A stretch of 45,505 nt of DNA, from positions 1 through 45,505 of the forward strand of contig JAISUN010000129.1 in NCBI GenBank assembly GCA_031272085.1, written 5' to 3'. The notes below the pieces were generated by a model. That model ran no database searches. It was not told where the DNA came from and was given only the letters and a program-made list of their open reading frames with translations. Within the stretch, counting starts at the first letter, position 1; each line of letters opens with the position of its first letter. Shown here in pieces: positions 32,686 through 41,980 of the stretch. The translations under genes were made by a program, and so were the position numbers. Source of the DNA: Dysgonamonadaceae bacterium (GTDB taxonomy: Bacteria > Bacteroidota > Bacteroidia > Bacteroidales > Azobacteroidaceae).

Positions 32686-35208
32686 TCAAAAACTGATACT
32701 ACCCGAATATGCCTCGCCAAGCAAGTTTTTATATTCGCGCTTAAAATTCTCGAACTGGGTTTTTGCAAGCCCTTTTTTGCCCATTTTCACGAGGGCGCGG
32801 CACTTTATCTCGGTCGCTTCTTCGTGGATGGAATCTATTTTCAGCAGGGCGTCGGCTATTTTCAGTTGAATAGCGGGATTGTCGTAAAATTCGCAGGCCT
32901 CGTTGCCGACTACCGACATCAGCGAATCTATTATCAGATTAGAAAAATCGGTCTTGAAATTGTCCGTCCATTCAAACTGGATATTCGGCAGCAGCGGGCC
33001 GTTGTCGAGCAGTTCGAGCAGCCGGAGCAGGTCTTCTTTTTGCACGGTTTCGCCTTTCTGGATTTTCGTTGCGAGGCGAATGCTTTCGCCGTAGTCGCAC
33101 AGCACGTTTTCGGGCAGCCGGATAATCCAGTAACTGTTATCGTTCGAGATGTCGATGTCGCCGAGTTCTTGCAATAAAACCCGCAGTTTGCGCAGGTTTA
33201 CGCTCCTGTTGTTGCGAGCCGCTTCTTCATTTTTGTCGAACCAGAGGATTTCCTGCAACTTGCCGGAGGCGATGCCTTTGCTGTTTTTCAGGGTGTGCAG
33301 GATAATCAGCACGAGCAGATATTTCAGCGTAGGAGTGAAATCGCCGGTAATATTTTTGCCATCGCGGTTGAAAACTTCAAAACCGCCGAGGAAGAGAATC
33401 GAGCATTTTTTCGTGTCGTAGAAATTCGTTTCTGTCGGCAAAGGCTCGTCGTTAGCGGAAAAAGACGCATTTTTCCCTGCAAAAGTTTTATTTTTCCCGC
33501 TTCGCAAAAACCGGATTGCAATAATTATCAAAACTACCAAAAATATTATCAAAAACAACATCAAAACAGGCGTGAAAGGCGGTTTTGCGATTTCGGGCTG
33601 CATAACGTCGGCTTCTTTCAGGGGCGGATAATTAAGTGTATAAACGTTGATTTTCGAGGTTTTGCGGTCTTTCGAGAAGGCCGCTACCGCAATAAGTTTC
33701 TGTAATTCAGGCGAATAATAGAGGTCGCAAAACGAAGTTACATCCTGAAAATAATACTCTATCGAATCGGCCAGAGTTTCGGTTTTTTGAGTGTCGAGAT
33801 TGATATGTTTCAGCGTGATTGGAGCGCGGTAATTGCTGTTGGAATAGGCCAATACGTAAATATCGCGGCCTCCGCTATCGACGACAAGGCTGTTGGAATA
33901 GATATTTTCTTCGGGATTGCCCTCTTTTAAGTCGAATAAGTATTTGATTTTCAGGGTTTTCAAATCAACCTCAAACAAGTCGGTAAAATTGCGGGGCGAA
34001 AGTTCCTGCCGTCCCATTTCCGCTCCGCGTCCGCCGAGAATGTAAAGCCTGTCGCCTGCGCCGTTTCCGCCCATTGCCGCTAAATAGCGGGGCGTTACGG
34101 TATGCGAAAAATCGTAGGCTTCCGAGCGGTTGGTAGCGAGATTGACCTTGAAAAAATCGCTGTGGTATTTATAAAAACCGTATCCGCCGAAAATGTACAG
34201 CGAAGAATCGCGCAGCGAGATATAGCGGTTGTGGTGCGCATGCGAAGGCTCATTGTCGCTCGGTTCGTAGTTTTCCCAAGTTTCGGCAGCCGGATTGTAG
34301 AAATAGAGCGACCGGGTTTCCATCCGGTAAAACATCAGGCGTGAGGCGAGGGGGTCGAACATCAGTTCGTTGTAAAATTTCCCGTGAATCGGCGGTTTTG
34401 TTTGCGTTTTTTCTTGTTTTCCGTCGGCGAGCGAATATCGTATAAGTTCCCCCTGATTAAGGATATACAGATTATTTCCGACAGAATCGAAAGTAAATTG
34501 CGGGAAAGGAACCGACTCAAATTCGGCCGTTTTTTGCCAGAAAAAATGGTCGTCGATAGTCCAGTGCGGACAATCGGCTATTGCGGGGCATTTTTTCAGT
34601 TGGTCGGCAACCAAATTTTTCCCGTGCCTGTCGAGCAGCCAGCGGTGCAAAACCGCATTATCCGCTCCGACTGTTATATTTTTTACGATAATCGGCGCTA
34701 CATCGCTGGTTTGGAAGTTTTTCCAGTTGCATTTCCCGAAATTGACATAAAGCGATTTTACGTTTTTCAGGTCGCAGGGGCAGTCGATGCTGTCGCCGTT
34801 AAATTTCAGGGACACAAGGTTTTGCTTTCGTTTGCAGGTGAAAGTAAAATGCGTCCACTGTCCGGCGAGCCAGTTGTCGGTCAGGATAAAATCCTTTTTT
34901 CCGATAACGAAAAATGCCTGTCGCTCGTTATTTATTATGAAATCGTAATTTGTGCCGTCGTCGGTAATAATCCTGAAAATATAGCCGAATTTGATGCTCG
35001 AATTGCGCAGAAAAACGTCGAAATCCAACGAAAATTCGCTGTTTTTTGCGATGCTGTAAGGCTTTTTATTGTTGAGAATCAGCGAAGTCCGTTCGTCGAT
35101 GCTTTTTTCGTGCGAATAGAACAATAAGCCATAATCCCCGCTATTTGCGGAGACAATGCGGGGTAGCATAAATACAGCCAACAATAAGAGACTTACAGTG
35201 TTTTTCAT
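32686..35208 (-). CDS. Membrane-spanning transcriptional regulator: Kelch-like sensor outside, SARP-like DNA-binding domain inside
   Basis: 840 residues from ATG 35208. A signal/anchor segment (VSLLLLAVFMLPRIVSA) opens it. Residues about 30-210 look like a LamG/concanavalin-type sandwich (GQWTHFTFTCKRKQN); about 230-540 have Kelch or beta-propeller repeats (LYIFGGYGFYKYHSDFF, RLYILGGRGAEMG, YVLAYSNSNYR). A strong membrane helix spans about 545-568. The inner part starts ILFLGGFEVFNRDGKNIT and continues with FTPTLKYLLVL and NNRSVNLRKLRVLLQE, as in the OmpR-like winged helix of SARP-type regulators, followed by a helical BTAD/TPR-like repeat. So a one-protein sensor-regulator. Upstream position makes the GH2 and CotH genes possible targets. 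Confidence 0.78.
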   Translation of the reverse strand: MKNTVSLLLLAVFMLPRIVSANSGDYGLLFYSHEKSIDERTSLILNNKKPYSIAKNSEFSLDFDVFLRNSSIKFGYIFRIITDDGTNYDFIINNERQAFFVIGKKDFILTDNWLAGQWTHFTFTCKRKQNLVSLKFNGDSIDCPCDLKNVKSLYVNFGKCNWKNFQTSDVAPIIVKNITVGADNAVLHRWLLDRHGKNLVADQLKKCPAIADCPHWTIDDHFFWQKTAEFESVPFPQFTFDSVGNNLYILNQGELIRYSLADGKQEKTQTKPPIHGKFYNELMFDPLASRLMFYRMETRSLYFYNPAAETWENYEPSDNEPSHAHHNRYISLRDSSLYIFGGYGFYKYHSDFFKVNLATNRSEAYDFSHTVTPRYLAAMGGNGAGDRLYILGGRGAEMGRQELSPRNFTDLFEVDLKTLKIKYLFDLKEGNPEENIYSNSLVVDSGGRDIYVLAYSNSNYRAPITLKHINLDTQKTETLADSIEYYFQDVTSFCDLYYSPELQKLIAVAAFSKDRKTSKINVYTLNYPPLKEADVMQPEIAKPPFTPVLMLFLIIFLVVLIIIAIRFLRSGKNKTFAGKNASFSANDEPLPTETNFYDTKKCSILFLGGFEVFNRDGKNITGDFTPTLKYLLVLIILHTLKNSKGIASGKLQEILWFDKNEEAARNNRSVNLRKLRVLLQELGDIDISNDNSYWIIRLPENVLCDYGESIRLATKIQKGETVQKEDLLRLLELLDNGPLLPNIQFEWTDNFKTDFSNLIIDSLMSVVGNEACEFYDNPAIQLKIADALLKIDSIHEEATEIKCRALVKMGKKGLAKTQFENFKREYKNLLGEAYSGSISF

Positions 35209-35261
35209 CAAACTTCAATTTTAACTCACAAATGTAAGACAAATTTTTTGTTTGATAAAAT

Positions 35262-37145
35262 TTAATGCCGTTCAACAATAATTTTTCGTGAAATCAGGCC
35301 GTTTTCCGACGATAAATGCAAAATATACACACCTGTTTTCAGCGAAGCGGTCGAAATTTTGATAAAATTATTTCCAATTTTTACAGGCGCCGTTTTGTCG
35401 ATAAGAACGCGGCCGCCAATGTCGATTATCCGGATTTTCGCCGGAAATTCGCGGGCAGAATTGATGTTCAAATTCAAAAAATCGCCGGCAGGATTGTTGT
35501 ATGTCAATGAAAATGAGTTATTTACAACGTCTATGCCGGTATCGGGCGACACTCCGAAATACAGGGTATCCGAAGCGAGGCTCGTATTTCCCTGACTGTC
35601 AACTATTTTAACCCAGTATTTCCCTGTTGCGTCGATTCTTTTCAGATAATTTGAGGAAGTTGTCGAGGCGTCGTTCCATATATAGCGGTAAGAATTGGCG
35701 TCCTTTTCGCTCTGCATAACCTTGACGTAGAATGGTTTAAGTTCATCCATCGCTTCCGGGTCCATTATTCGGATTACGGGTTTTGTCTGTTTCAGGCGGT
35801 CGGCTTTTCCCTGGTCGGATTGCCCAAGAATGACGTAGCACCACGCATCGCGCGACTGAATCCAGTCGCTTAAATAGCGCACGTGAGCGTGGTAATTCAG
35901 GGGTCGCGTCTGGCTTGATTCGCCGGAATATTCTTGCAGGATTTGCGGCCATTTTGCCTTTTCGCGTTCCAGAGCGCCGTCGGCTGCGAGAAATTGATAA
36001 TTGGCTTCGAGGATTTGCGGAATTTTATTGAAAAGTGGCCTCAACTCGTCGAAACGCGCCTGATATTGAGCAAAATAGGCGGGGTCGTCGGCGAGGCGGG
36101 CAAACCAGCGGTGGGTTCTGACCATATTTCCGGCTTCGCTGCGGTCGCTGCCGTTGGCGTAAGAGAGGTCGAAATCCCAGGGCGCATTCATATTCAGTTT
36201 TTTGTTGCGTTCTTTCGACACGAAAGTGCTGGCGTGAAACAGGTTATCAGGGCCTTTCGACTGCTCGTGGAGGATAGTCCAGTCGATAAAACTCTGTGTT
36301 TCAATGTATTTCTGATAGCCTTCCGACGGGTCTTTGAAATTATTGCCCCAGAGGACTCCTTCAAACTCGTTCAGCCAGTTTTTTATCCACTCGCGCTGGG
36401 CTGCGGTAACGTTTTTCGCTTTCGGATATTTAAAGGTAAAGTTAATATCTCTTGAAGTGCGGAACTGGACGGCTTTTTCCTGTTCGTTGAGTTTTTCTTC
36501 GGACGAGCCTTCGAGCAGGTATCCGCCGGAAATGCGGGGTTCAGTCTGGTCTTCGGCCGAATCGGTAAGTTTTTTCAAATCGACGCGGGTATCGCCTCGC
36601 TGAACCTTGTCGGAAAGGCAGTAAAGGCCTCTGTATTCGTCGTTTACCCATAGTTCGACATATTGCAGATGCGGTGTCCATGGAATACCCGTCATTTGGC
36701 GGCCAAGGTACATTGCAAGCGGGATTCGCATAAGGCTGCGGTCGTGCCAGAAGGCGAGCAAGGCCCATTCGTCGGATTCCGGCATATCGAGCAGAGGTTT
36801 CGGATTTTCATCGCCGGCCTCGTCGAGCAGGTCGATGTTGTAAGGCCGTTTCGGCACTCCCCAAGTGGTATTTCCGCGTCCTTCAATCTGGATTTTACCG
36901 CTGTAAAATGCCGATTCATCGTAAGTTGAACGCGCCGAATTGCGGATAATCATTGTGCCGTCGAGTTTTCCGGCATAATCCTTATCGTATTTTTCGTTTT
37001 TAATGTCGCCAATTTGTTTGCCGTTGGCGAGCGTGATACGGACTTCGGCGATTCCTCGCGGCGAGAAAAGCAGTTCGCTGTTCTGCGCATTCAGCAAAAT
37101 TGCGATTGCGCAAAGGATGACAGTTGTCAAGATTTTTTTGTTCAT
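35262..37145 (-). CDS. Secreted CotH-like kinase-fold protein with type IX tail
   Basis: 627 residues. Signal peptide 1-20 (LLNAQ). CotH domain: IQIEGRGNTTWGVPKRPYNIDL, WALLAFWHDRSLMRIPLAMYLG, ELWVNDEYRGLYCLSDKVQRG, and NAPWDFDLSYAN in the region of the catalytic Asp residues. A short fibronectin-like piece (ATGKYWVKIVDSQGNTSLASDT) precedes the sorting tail (SLTYNNPAGDFLNLNI, then LKTGVYILHLSSENG and a basic end). It is a divergent paralogue of the CotH-like protein at 27243 but lacks the ricin-type domain. It is the first gene of the minus-strand block, 51 bases before the regulator gene. Confidence 0.85.
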   Translation of the reverse strand: MNKKILTTVILCAIAILLNAQNSELLFSPRGIAEVRITLANGKQIGDIKNEKYDKDYAGKLDGTMIIRNSARSTYDESAFYSGKIQIEGRGNTTWGVPKRPYNIDLLDEAGDENPKPLLDMPESDEWALLAFWHDRSLMRIPLAMYLGRQMTGIPWTPHLQYVELWVNDEYRGLYCLSDKVQRGDTRVDLKKLTDSAEDQTEPRISGGYLLEGSSEEKLNEQEKAVQFRTSRDINFTFKYPKAKNVTAAQREWIKNWLNEFEGVLWGNNFKDPSEGYQKYIETQSFIDWTILHEQSKGPDNLFHASTFVSKERNKKLNMNAPWDFDLSYANGSDRSEAGNMVRTHRWFARLADDPAYFAQYQARFDELRPLFNKIPQILEANYQFLAADGALEREKAKWPQILQEYSGESSQTRPLNYHAHVRYLSDWIQSRDAWCYVILGQSDQGKADRLKQTKPVIRIMDPEAMDELKPFYVKVMQSEKDANSYRYIWNDASTTSSNYLKRIDATGKYWVKIVDSQGNTSLASDTLYFGVSPDTGIDVVNNSFSLTYNNPAGDFLNLNINSAREFPAKIRIIDIGGRVLIDKTAPVKIGNNFIKISTASLKTGVYILHLSSENGLISRKIIVERH

Positions 37146-37161
37146 AATAGCGTTTTTCCTG

Positions 37162-37169
37162 CAAAAATA
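37162..37169 (-). promoter_or_regulatory. Promoter -7 box (TATTTTTG) of the CotH-like gene
   Basis: TATTTTTG on the minus strand, about 17 bases before the ATG at 37145. It is a plausible start for the block 37145 to 32686. Confidence 0.45.
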
Positions 37170-37231
37170 GTTTTCGGGCTTTAAAATAATCTTAATATTT
37201 GATTAACCGGAGGCGGAGAATCAAGTTTTTA

Positions 37232-37265
37232 TGTAATTTACAACTCATTTATTTGTAATTTACAA
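37232..37265. promoter_or_regulatory. Two tandem palindromic sites (TGTAATTTACA), candidate operators
   Basis: TGTAATTTACAA occurs at 37232-37243 and again at 37254-37265. Each holds a 5-base inverted repeat (TGTAA, one base, TTACA). Starts are 22 bases apart, about two helix turns, so two dimers could bind on the same DNA face. They lie in the 208-base gap between the divergent CotH-like and Rhs-like genes. The rest of that gap is AT-rich without other supported features. Confidence 0.6.
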
Positions 37266-37353
37266 AAATTTATGGTTGAATACGGATTTTATGGCTGGTA
37301 ATTTTGCGGGAAAATTAGATTATGAATAATAACTTTTAATACATATTATATTT

Positions 37354-40300
37354 ATGAAGAACAAATTTATACTCTTGCTCGTTTTATCAATTTGTTTTTG
37401 CAATATGCAATCACAAGAGATAGATAAACTATTGAAACAGAGGGCTGAAATCCCCATTCAAAGTCCAAATGCTGCATCGTTGGCAAAGTTTGTCGAATTT
37501 CCGGTCAGTTTCTTTAACGGACAAACCAGCATCTCATTTCCCATTTACGAAATTAAGTTAAAGAATATAACTGTTCCAATTACTTTGAAATACAACACAG
37601 CAGGTATAAGAGTAAGTGAAGAATCAAGTTGGGTAGGACTTGGCTGGGCATTAGAAGCCGGAGGCCTCATTAGCCATCAAGTAAGAGGATTAAATGATTT
37701 AATATTCGGAAATAAAGAATATTATGGACAATATTTTCCAACTACAAATAAAACTGAAAATGAAACTTATTATGAAGGCATATCCTCCAAAACTGTCAGT
37801 GGAACGAAATACTTGCCTAATGAGAATGGACAATTGGAAGATATTATGGATTTGTTCTATGAACAAGGTACAAGTAATATTGACGGCGAACCTGATATTT
37901 ACCTGTATAATATGGGAAAATATTCAGGAAAATTTATTAAATGGAACTCTCAATTTATAGATTTAAACTGTAATAATATAAAGTTTACTCAATACATAGG
38001 TAATACTCACATAGGCGACAGCATTATTGCAGTTACACCAGACGGATTAGTTTACAAATTCAAAGATATTGAGGCATGTTTTTCTATAACAGGGACATCA
38101 GGTGCAGAACAGGGCCAGCGAATGAACACCTCTGCATACTATTTAAGCGAAATAGTTGCCCCTAATGGCGAAAAAGTTGCATTTCATTATAAGACATTAA
38201 AGCAACTTATTAGTGAAAATGGATGGGAGTCTTATTATCCCCTTTATGCAAACAACAATTCTGCAGAACAAAATGGATACTATCCTTCAACGCCTTCTCT
38301 TTTTGAAGAGGCTTATGTAGCAAAAAGGATAAACTCTACTTTCCGGCAAGATGAAATAACTCCAAAAATAGTCAGACTCCTTGCATGGACACTTACAAGA
38401 AAAATATTTCTTGACAAAATAGATTTTCCAAATGGCGCTGTTGAATTTATCAAAAGTCCAAGGTTAGATACATACGACCTGAAATTAGACAGGATTAAAA
38501 TATTAAACAATCTTGGACAAACTGTAAAAATTTTTAATTTCCAATATGATTATTTTGATGGAGTTATGCCGCCTTATGGTTGCGATATTTCAACTGCCAC
38601 AAACATTTCAGCATCTACAAAATATAATATACCTCAAAGTTTTCTGACCAAGCGTCTTAAATTAGTATCATTTTTCGAATACGGCAATAATGTAACGGAT
38701 TTGATAACTTATAACTTTTCTTATAATGATAATATTCGGATACCGGCAAAAACCTCATTTTCGCAAGACTTTTGGGGATATTATAATGGCTATACAAACC
38801 AAACAATGTTGCCAAGTTACAAACTCTACCCTTCATTGCCGGGAATGATTTCGACATTCGGAGAAGGAAATTTTGGCGCCCGGATAACTGGTAATCGCAG
38901 CGTTAATGAATCATATAATCAAATGGGTATGTTGAAAGAAATAACTCTGCCAACCGGAGGAAAATCTACTTTTGAATTTGAATCTAATCAATGTATAAAC
39001 CAGACCGGCACAATATACAGTTCAAGTTTAGAAACACGATGGATTACAGCAACCGATGTAGGTTCAGGTTTTGGAAGAGCAGAGTTTGCAATTGGCTCAA
39101 AGCAAACAGTTAATATTTCTGCAACTTTGGGTAATGGTGGCAATATTCCAATCAGCAGAGCGGCTTCCGGCCAGATAGGACTTCCTTATGACGACCTGCC
39201 AAACGTATTTTATGCTGTTATAGAAAAATTTAATTCGTCCATGAATCGTTACGAACTGTTTGATACTCGTTATTTTTGGAGTGCATACGACCAGATAAAC
39301 AATCCTGACGGATACGTTTCAACGTATTTGAATCAGGAATTGCAACCCGGTAAATACAGATTAACAGCAAGTTTTCCTGACAATCAAGCAAGCAAAGGAA
39401 GCCTTGGCTCAACATTTGCAAATTTAACTGTTTCTTATGATACGCTTGTTGTATCAACTAATAAAAACTTATCTGCCGGATTGCGAACGAAAAAAATCAC
39501 TCATTTTGACCCTGTTTCAAATAATAGTATAGAAAAAACTTTCCAATATGAAAATGGAATACTGGCTACAATGCCATTTTTCGGATACAGTTATATATAT
39601 CCAAGTATTCAATATACAGAGTATATGCCATTAACTTCAATGGGCATTGTCCATCCCTCTGAACCTGTAAAAAAGAGTATCCTTTCTACAAATCCCATAA
39701 TAAATTATTCATACTCGGCAGATGGCAGTCTGGTTGGTTATAAAAATATAAAGGAAATAATTTCAGACGGGAGTGCAGGAAAAACCGAATATTCGTTTTT
39801 GATGGCCGAAGACAATATCTCTGCTGTTGGCGAAGAAAGTACATTGCCGGGCATACCATCTATTTCAAAGTTAAGCAATGGATTTATGAAAGAAAAGACA
39901 GTATATAACTCCAACAATGTTTTATTACAAAAAACAGTATTGGAAAACAATATCAAGAACTCAAAGGTTTTTTGGGGATTTAAGGTTAGCCCAAACATTG
40001 ATAATGCAGGGGAAACAAATTGTGATTTTAATGGAGGTACTGGGATAATAGTAGTATCAAAAGTACCACAATATGATACATTAACTATTTATATGAAAAC
40101 CTTTTTTTATCCGATAATACAGGGCAAAGTGCTTACAAAGTCTGAATACGAGGAAATATACAGCCCAGGACAACTACCGCCTGTCCAAAGAAGTACCACA
40201 TTTGAATATAACGATTATTGTCAGATGATTTCCAAGAAAATTGACGACAGTTCAACAGGCTATGTTACAGAAACATACAAATATGTGCCGGAAAAAGCGA

Positions 40301-40905
40301 GCGAATCGGGCGGGGTTTACACTCAAATGAAGTCAAAAAATGTAATTGACCCTATTATTGAAACATCTACCAATCATAAAGGCAGCATAATAAGACAAGT
40401 GTCAAATTATTATCAACCTTATTCTAATATATTTGTTCCCTCTAACTTTCAATTACAGTTTAATAATAATTCCACTGAAACAAGGATTACTTACGAAAAT
40501 TATGACCGTTTTGGCAATCCGGTAAGCATAAATAAAGATGGAACAGGCTCTGTCATCTATCTGTGGAGTTATAGCGGGCAATATGTTGTTGCAGAAATTA
40601 TGAATTCAAATTATGCAAATGTAAATTCTGCCTTATCATCAGTAGGACTTGGCTCAATAGACAACCTGACGCAAAACACAAATCCGGATAAGTTAAAACT
40701 TGACGCTCTGCGCAATCAAAGTATATTGTCAGGCGCTATTATTAAAACATACAAGTATTTCCCATTAATAGGAATTGTAGAGGCAACCGCACCAACGGGA
40801 GTAACTACATATTACGGATATGATTACTCCGGACGGTTGCAGTATATGCGGGACAACAATATTAAAACTGTTAAGGAATATGAATATCATTACAAAAAAA
40901 ATTAG
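37354..40905 (+). CDS. Secreted Rhs/YD-related large protein (shell half)
   Basis: 1183 residues. Signal peptide 1-20 (FCNMQSQ). The start of the mature part, FPVSFFNGQTSISFPIYEIKLKN with TLKYNTAGIRVSEESSWVGLGWALEAGG, is the N-terminal beta-rich signature of SpvB/TcB and Rhs-like proteins. Further on are YD-like repeats such as TFEYNDYCQMISKKI and GVTTYYGYDYSGRLQYMRDNNIKTVKEYEY at the very end. It lacks the DPxGRFxSxDP core and a toxin tail; those are in the third gene, so the two may act together as a split Rhs shell. Base composition is clearly more AT-rich than the region before 37145. Confidence 0.8.
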   Translation: MKNKFILLLVLSICFCNMQSQEIDKLLKQRAEIPIQSPNAASLAKFVEFPVSFFNGQTSISFPIYEIKLKNITVPITLKYNTAGIRVSEESSWVGLGWALEAGGLISHQVRGLNDLIFGNKEYYGQYFPTTNKTENETYYEGISSKTVSGTKYLPNENGQLEDIMDLFYEQGTSNIDGEPDIYLYNMGKYSGKFIKWNSQFIDLNCNNIKFTQYIGNTHIGDSIIAVTPDGLVYKFKDIEACFSITGTSGAEQGQRMNTSAYYLSEIVAPNGEKVAFHYKTLKQLISENGWESYYPLYANNNSAEQNGYYPSTPSLFEEAYVAKRINSTFRQDEITPKIVRLLAWTLTRKIFLDKIDFPNGAVEFIKSPRLDTYDLKLDRIKILNNLGQTVKIFNFQYDYFDGVMPPYGCDISTATNISASTKYNIPQSFLTKRLKLVSFFEYGNNVTDLITYNFSYNDNIRIPAKTSFSQDFWGYYNGYTNQTMLPSYKLYPSLPGMISTFGEGNFGARITGNRSVNESYNQMGMLKEITLPTGGKSTFEFESNQCINQTGTIYSSSLETRWITATDVGSGFGRAEFAIGSKQTVNISATLGNGGNIPISRAASGQIGLPYDDLPNVFYAVIEKFNSSMNRYELFDTRYFWSAYDQINNPDGYVSTYLNQELQPGKYRLTASFPDNQASKGSLGSTFANLTVSYDTLVVSTNKNLSAGLRTKKITHFDPVSNNSIEKTFQYENGILATMPFFGYSYIYPSIQYTEYMPLTSMGIVHPSEPVKKSILSTNPIINYSYSADGSLVGYKNIKEIISDGSAGKTEYSFLMAEDNISAVGEESTLPGIPSISKLSNGFMKEKTVYNSNNVLLQKTVLENNIKNSKVFWGFKVSPNIDNAGETNCDFNGGTGIIVVSKVPQYDTLTIYMKTFFYPIIQGKVLTKSEYEEIYSPGQLPPVQRSTTFEYNDYCQMISKKIDDSSTGYVTETYKYVPEKASESGGVYTQMKSKNVIDPIIETSTNHKGSIIRQVSNYYQPYSNIFVPSNFQLQFNNNSTETRITYENYDRFGNPVSINKDGTGSVIYLWSYSGQYVVAEIMNSNYANVNSALSSVGLGSIDNLTQNTNPDKLKLDALRNQSILSGAIIKTYKYFPLIGIVEATAPTGVTTYYGYDYSGRLQYMRDNNIKTVKEYEYHYKKN

Positions 40906-40911
40906 AATATT

Positions 40912-41976
40912 ATGAAGACAAATTTGTTTATAACCGTAATTTTGCTGTTTCATTTTTTATCAGACTCGGCACAGCAAACACTGTCATTTGAGCGAAATTT
41001 ACCACGTTCGGGCGATAAAATCGAAAAACAGCAAGTAGAATATAAAGACCCCGGCCGTGCCGGCGATAACGTAATTTGGAATTTCAGTAATCTGAAATCA
41101 ATAAATGAAAAATACTCGCTTGTTTATTCCGCGCCGGAGCCTATTAATGGCCTGTATATTATGGGATTGGATACTTTTCCCGTCGACTCGGTTGGAAAGA
41201 ATGAATTGTTAATCGGAAACGAACATAGTACAATTTACTATTATCGGTTTCTCCTGAATAGGCTTTGGATATTGGGATATGAAAATTCAACAAGTATTCT
41301 GAAATATTCCAAGCCATTACTCGCAGAGCAATATCCTCTTGCCGTTGGGGAAAATTATTCTGAAAATTATTCATTGGAAGGTCTGTATTCTTCTGTATAT
41401 CCTGTTTCAGGTAAGGGAAGCGTAACAATTTGTTCTGATGCTTATGGAGTAATTATTTTACCGTCAGACGATACGATAAAAGATGTAACGCGCCTTAAAT
41501 CAAACAGGAATATACTGAAAAACGACGAAGAAATTTATGTTGAAAATTATCGCTGGTTTGCACGCGGTTATCGCTACCCAATTTTTGAAACTGTAAAGAT
41601 AACCACCGAAAACAACGAAACATTCAGTTCGGCTTTTTTCTACCCGCCAGAAAAGCATTATTATCTTAACGATGATTCGGATAATACCGGCATAAAATCT
41701 ATCATTGATAGCAGGCAAGGAAAAATTGCATACAATTTTTTCCCCAATCCGGTTTCAGAAATCCTGAATATGGAATTTTACTTTCCTGAAAAGACAAATG
41801 TAAAGATTCAATTAGTTTCTCTTTCCGGCTCTGTTATTCTGAATGAAAATCGCGGTCAATACCCATCAGGTCTTAACCGTTTGCAATTGAATTTTCCTCC
41901 TGTCTCGGCTGGAAACTATATATTAATCATCCATTTAGACGGCTCTATCATTAGTGAAATTATTACTAAAAAATAA
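40912..41976 (+). CDS. Secreted protein with type IX sorting tail
   Basis: 354 residues. Signal peptide 1-20 (FLSDSAQ). The middle (about 25-270) has no family that I recognise; it contains DNVIWNFSNLKSINEKYSL and beta-rich stretches. The last about 80 residues (YNFFPNPVSEILNMEFYF, then LSGSVILNENRGQYPSGL, and AGNYILIIHLDG) form a clear type A Por sorting tail. It lies 6 bases after the Rhs-like gene and 4 bases before the Rhs-core gene. Neither neighbour has such a tail, so this could be the surface anchor or transport helper of the set; that is an inference from position. Confidence 0.8.
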   Translation: MKTNLFITVILLFHFLSDSAQQTLSFERNLPRSGDKIEKQQVEYKDPGRAGDNVIWNFSNLKSINEKYSLVYSAPEPINGLYIMGLDTFPVDSVGKNELLIGNEHSTIYYYRFLLNRLWILGYENSTSILKYSKPLLAEQYPLAVGENYSENYSLEGLYSSVYPVSGKGSVTICSDAYGVIILPSDDTIKDVTRLKSNRNILKNDEEIYVENYRWFARGYRYPIFETVKITTENNETFSSAFFYPPEKHYYLNDDSDNTGIKSIIDSRQGKIAYNFFPNPVSEILNMEFYFPEKTNVKIQLVSLSGSVILNENRGQYPSGLNRLQLNFPPVSAGNYILIIHLDGSIISEIITKK

Positions 41977-41980
41977 AATT

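Noticed and set aside
27243-37145. Polysaccharide utilisation locus of the Sus type
   Set aside because: A GH2 enzyme and a regulator are present, but no SusC/SusD-like pair lies in the window.
37232-37265. Start of a CRISPR-like repeat array
   Set aside because: Only two copies of a 12-base motif with a 10-base spacer; far too short for CRISPR and better explained as an operator pair.
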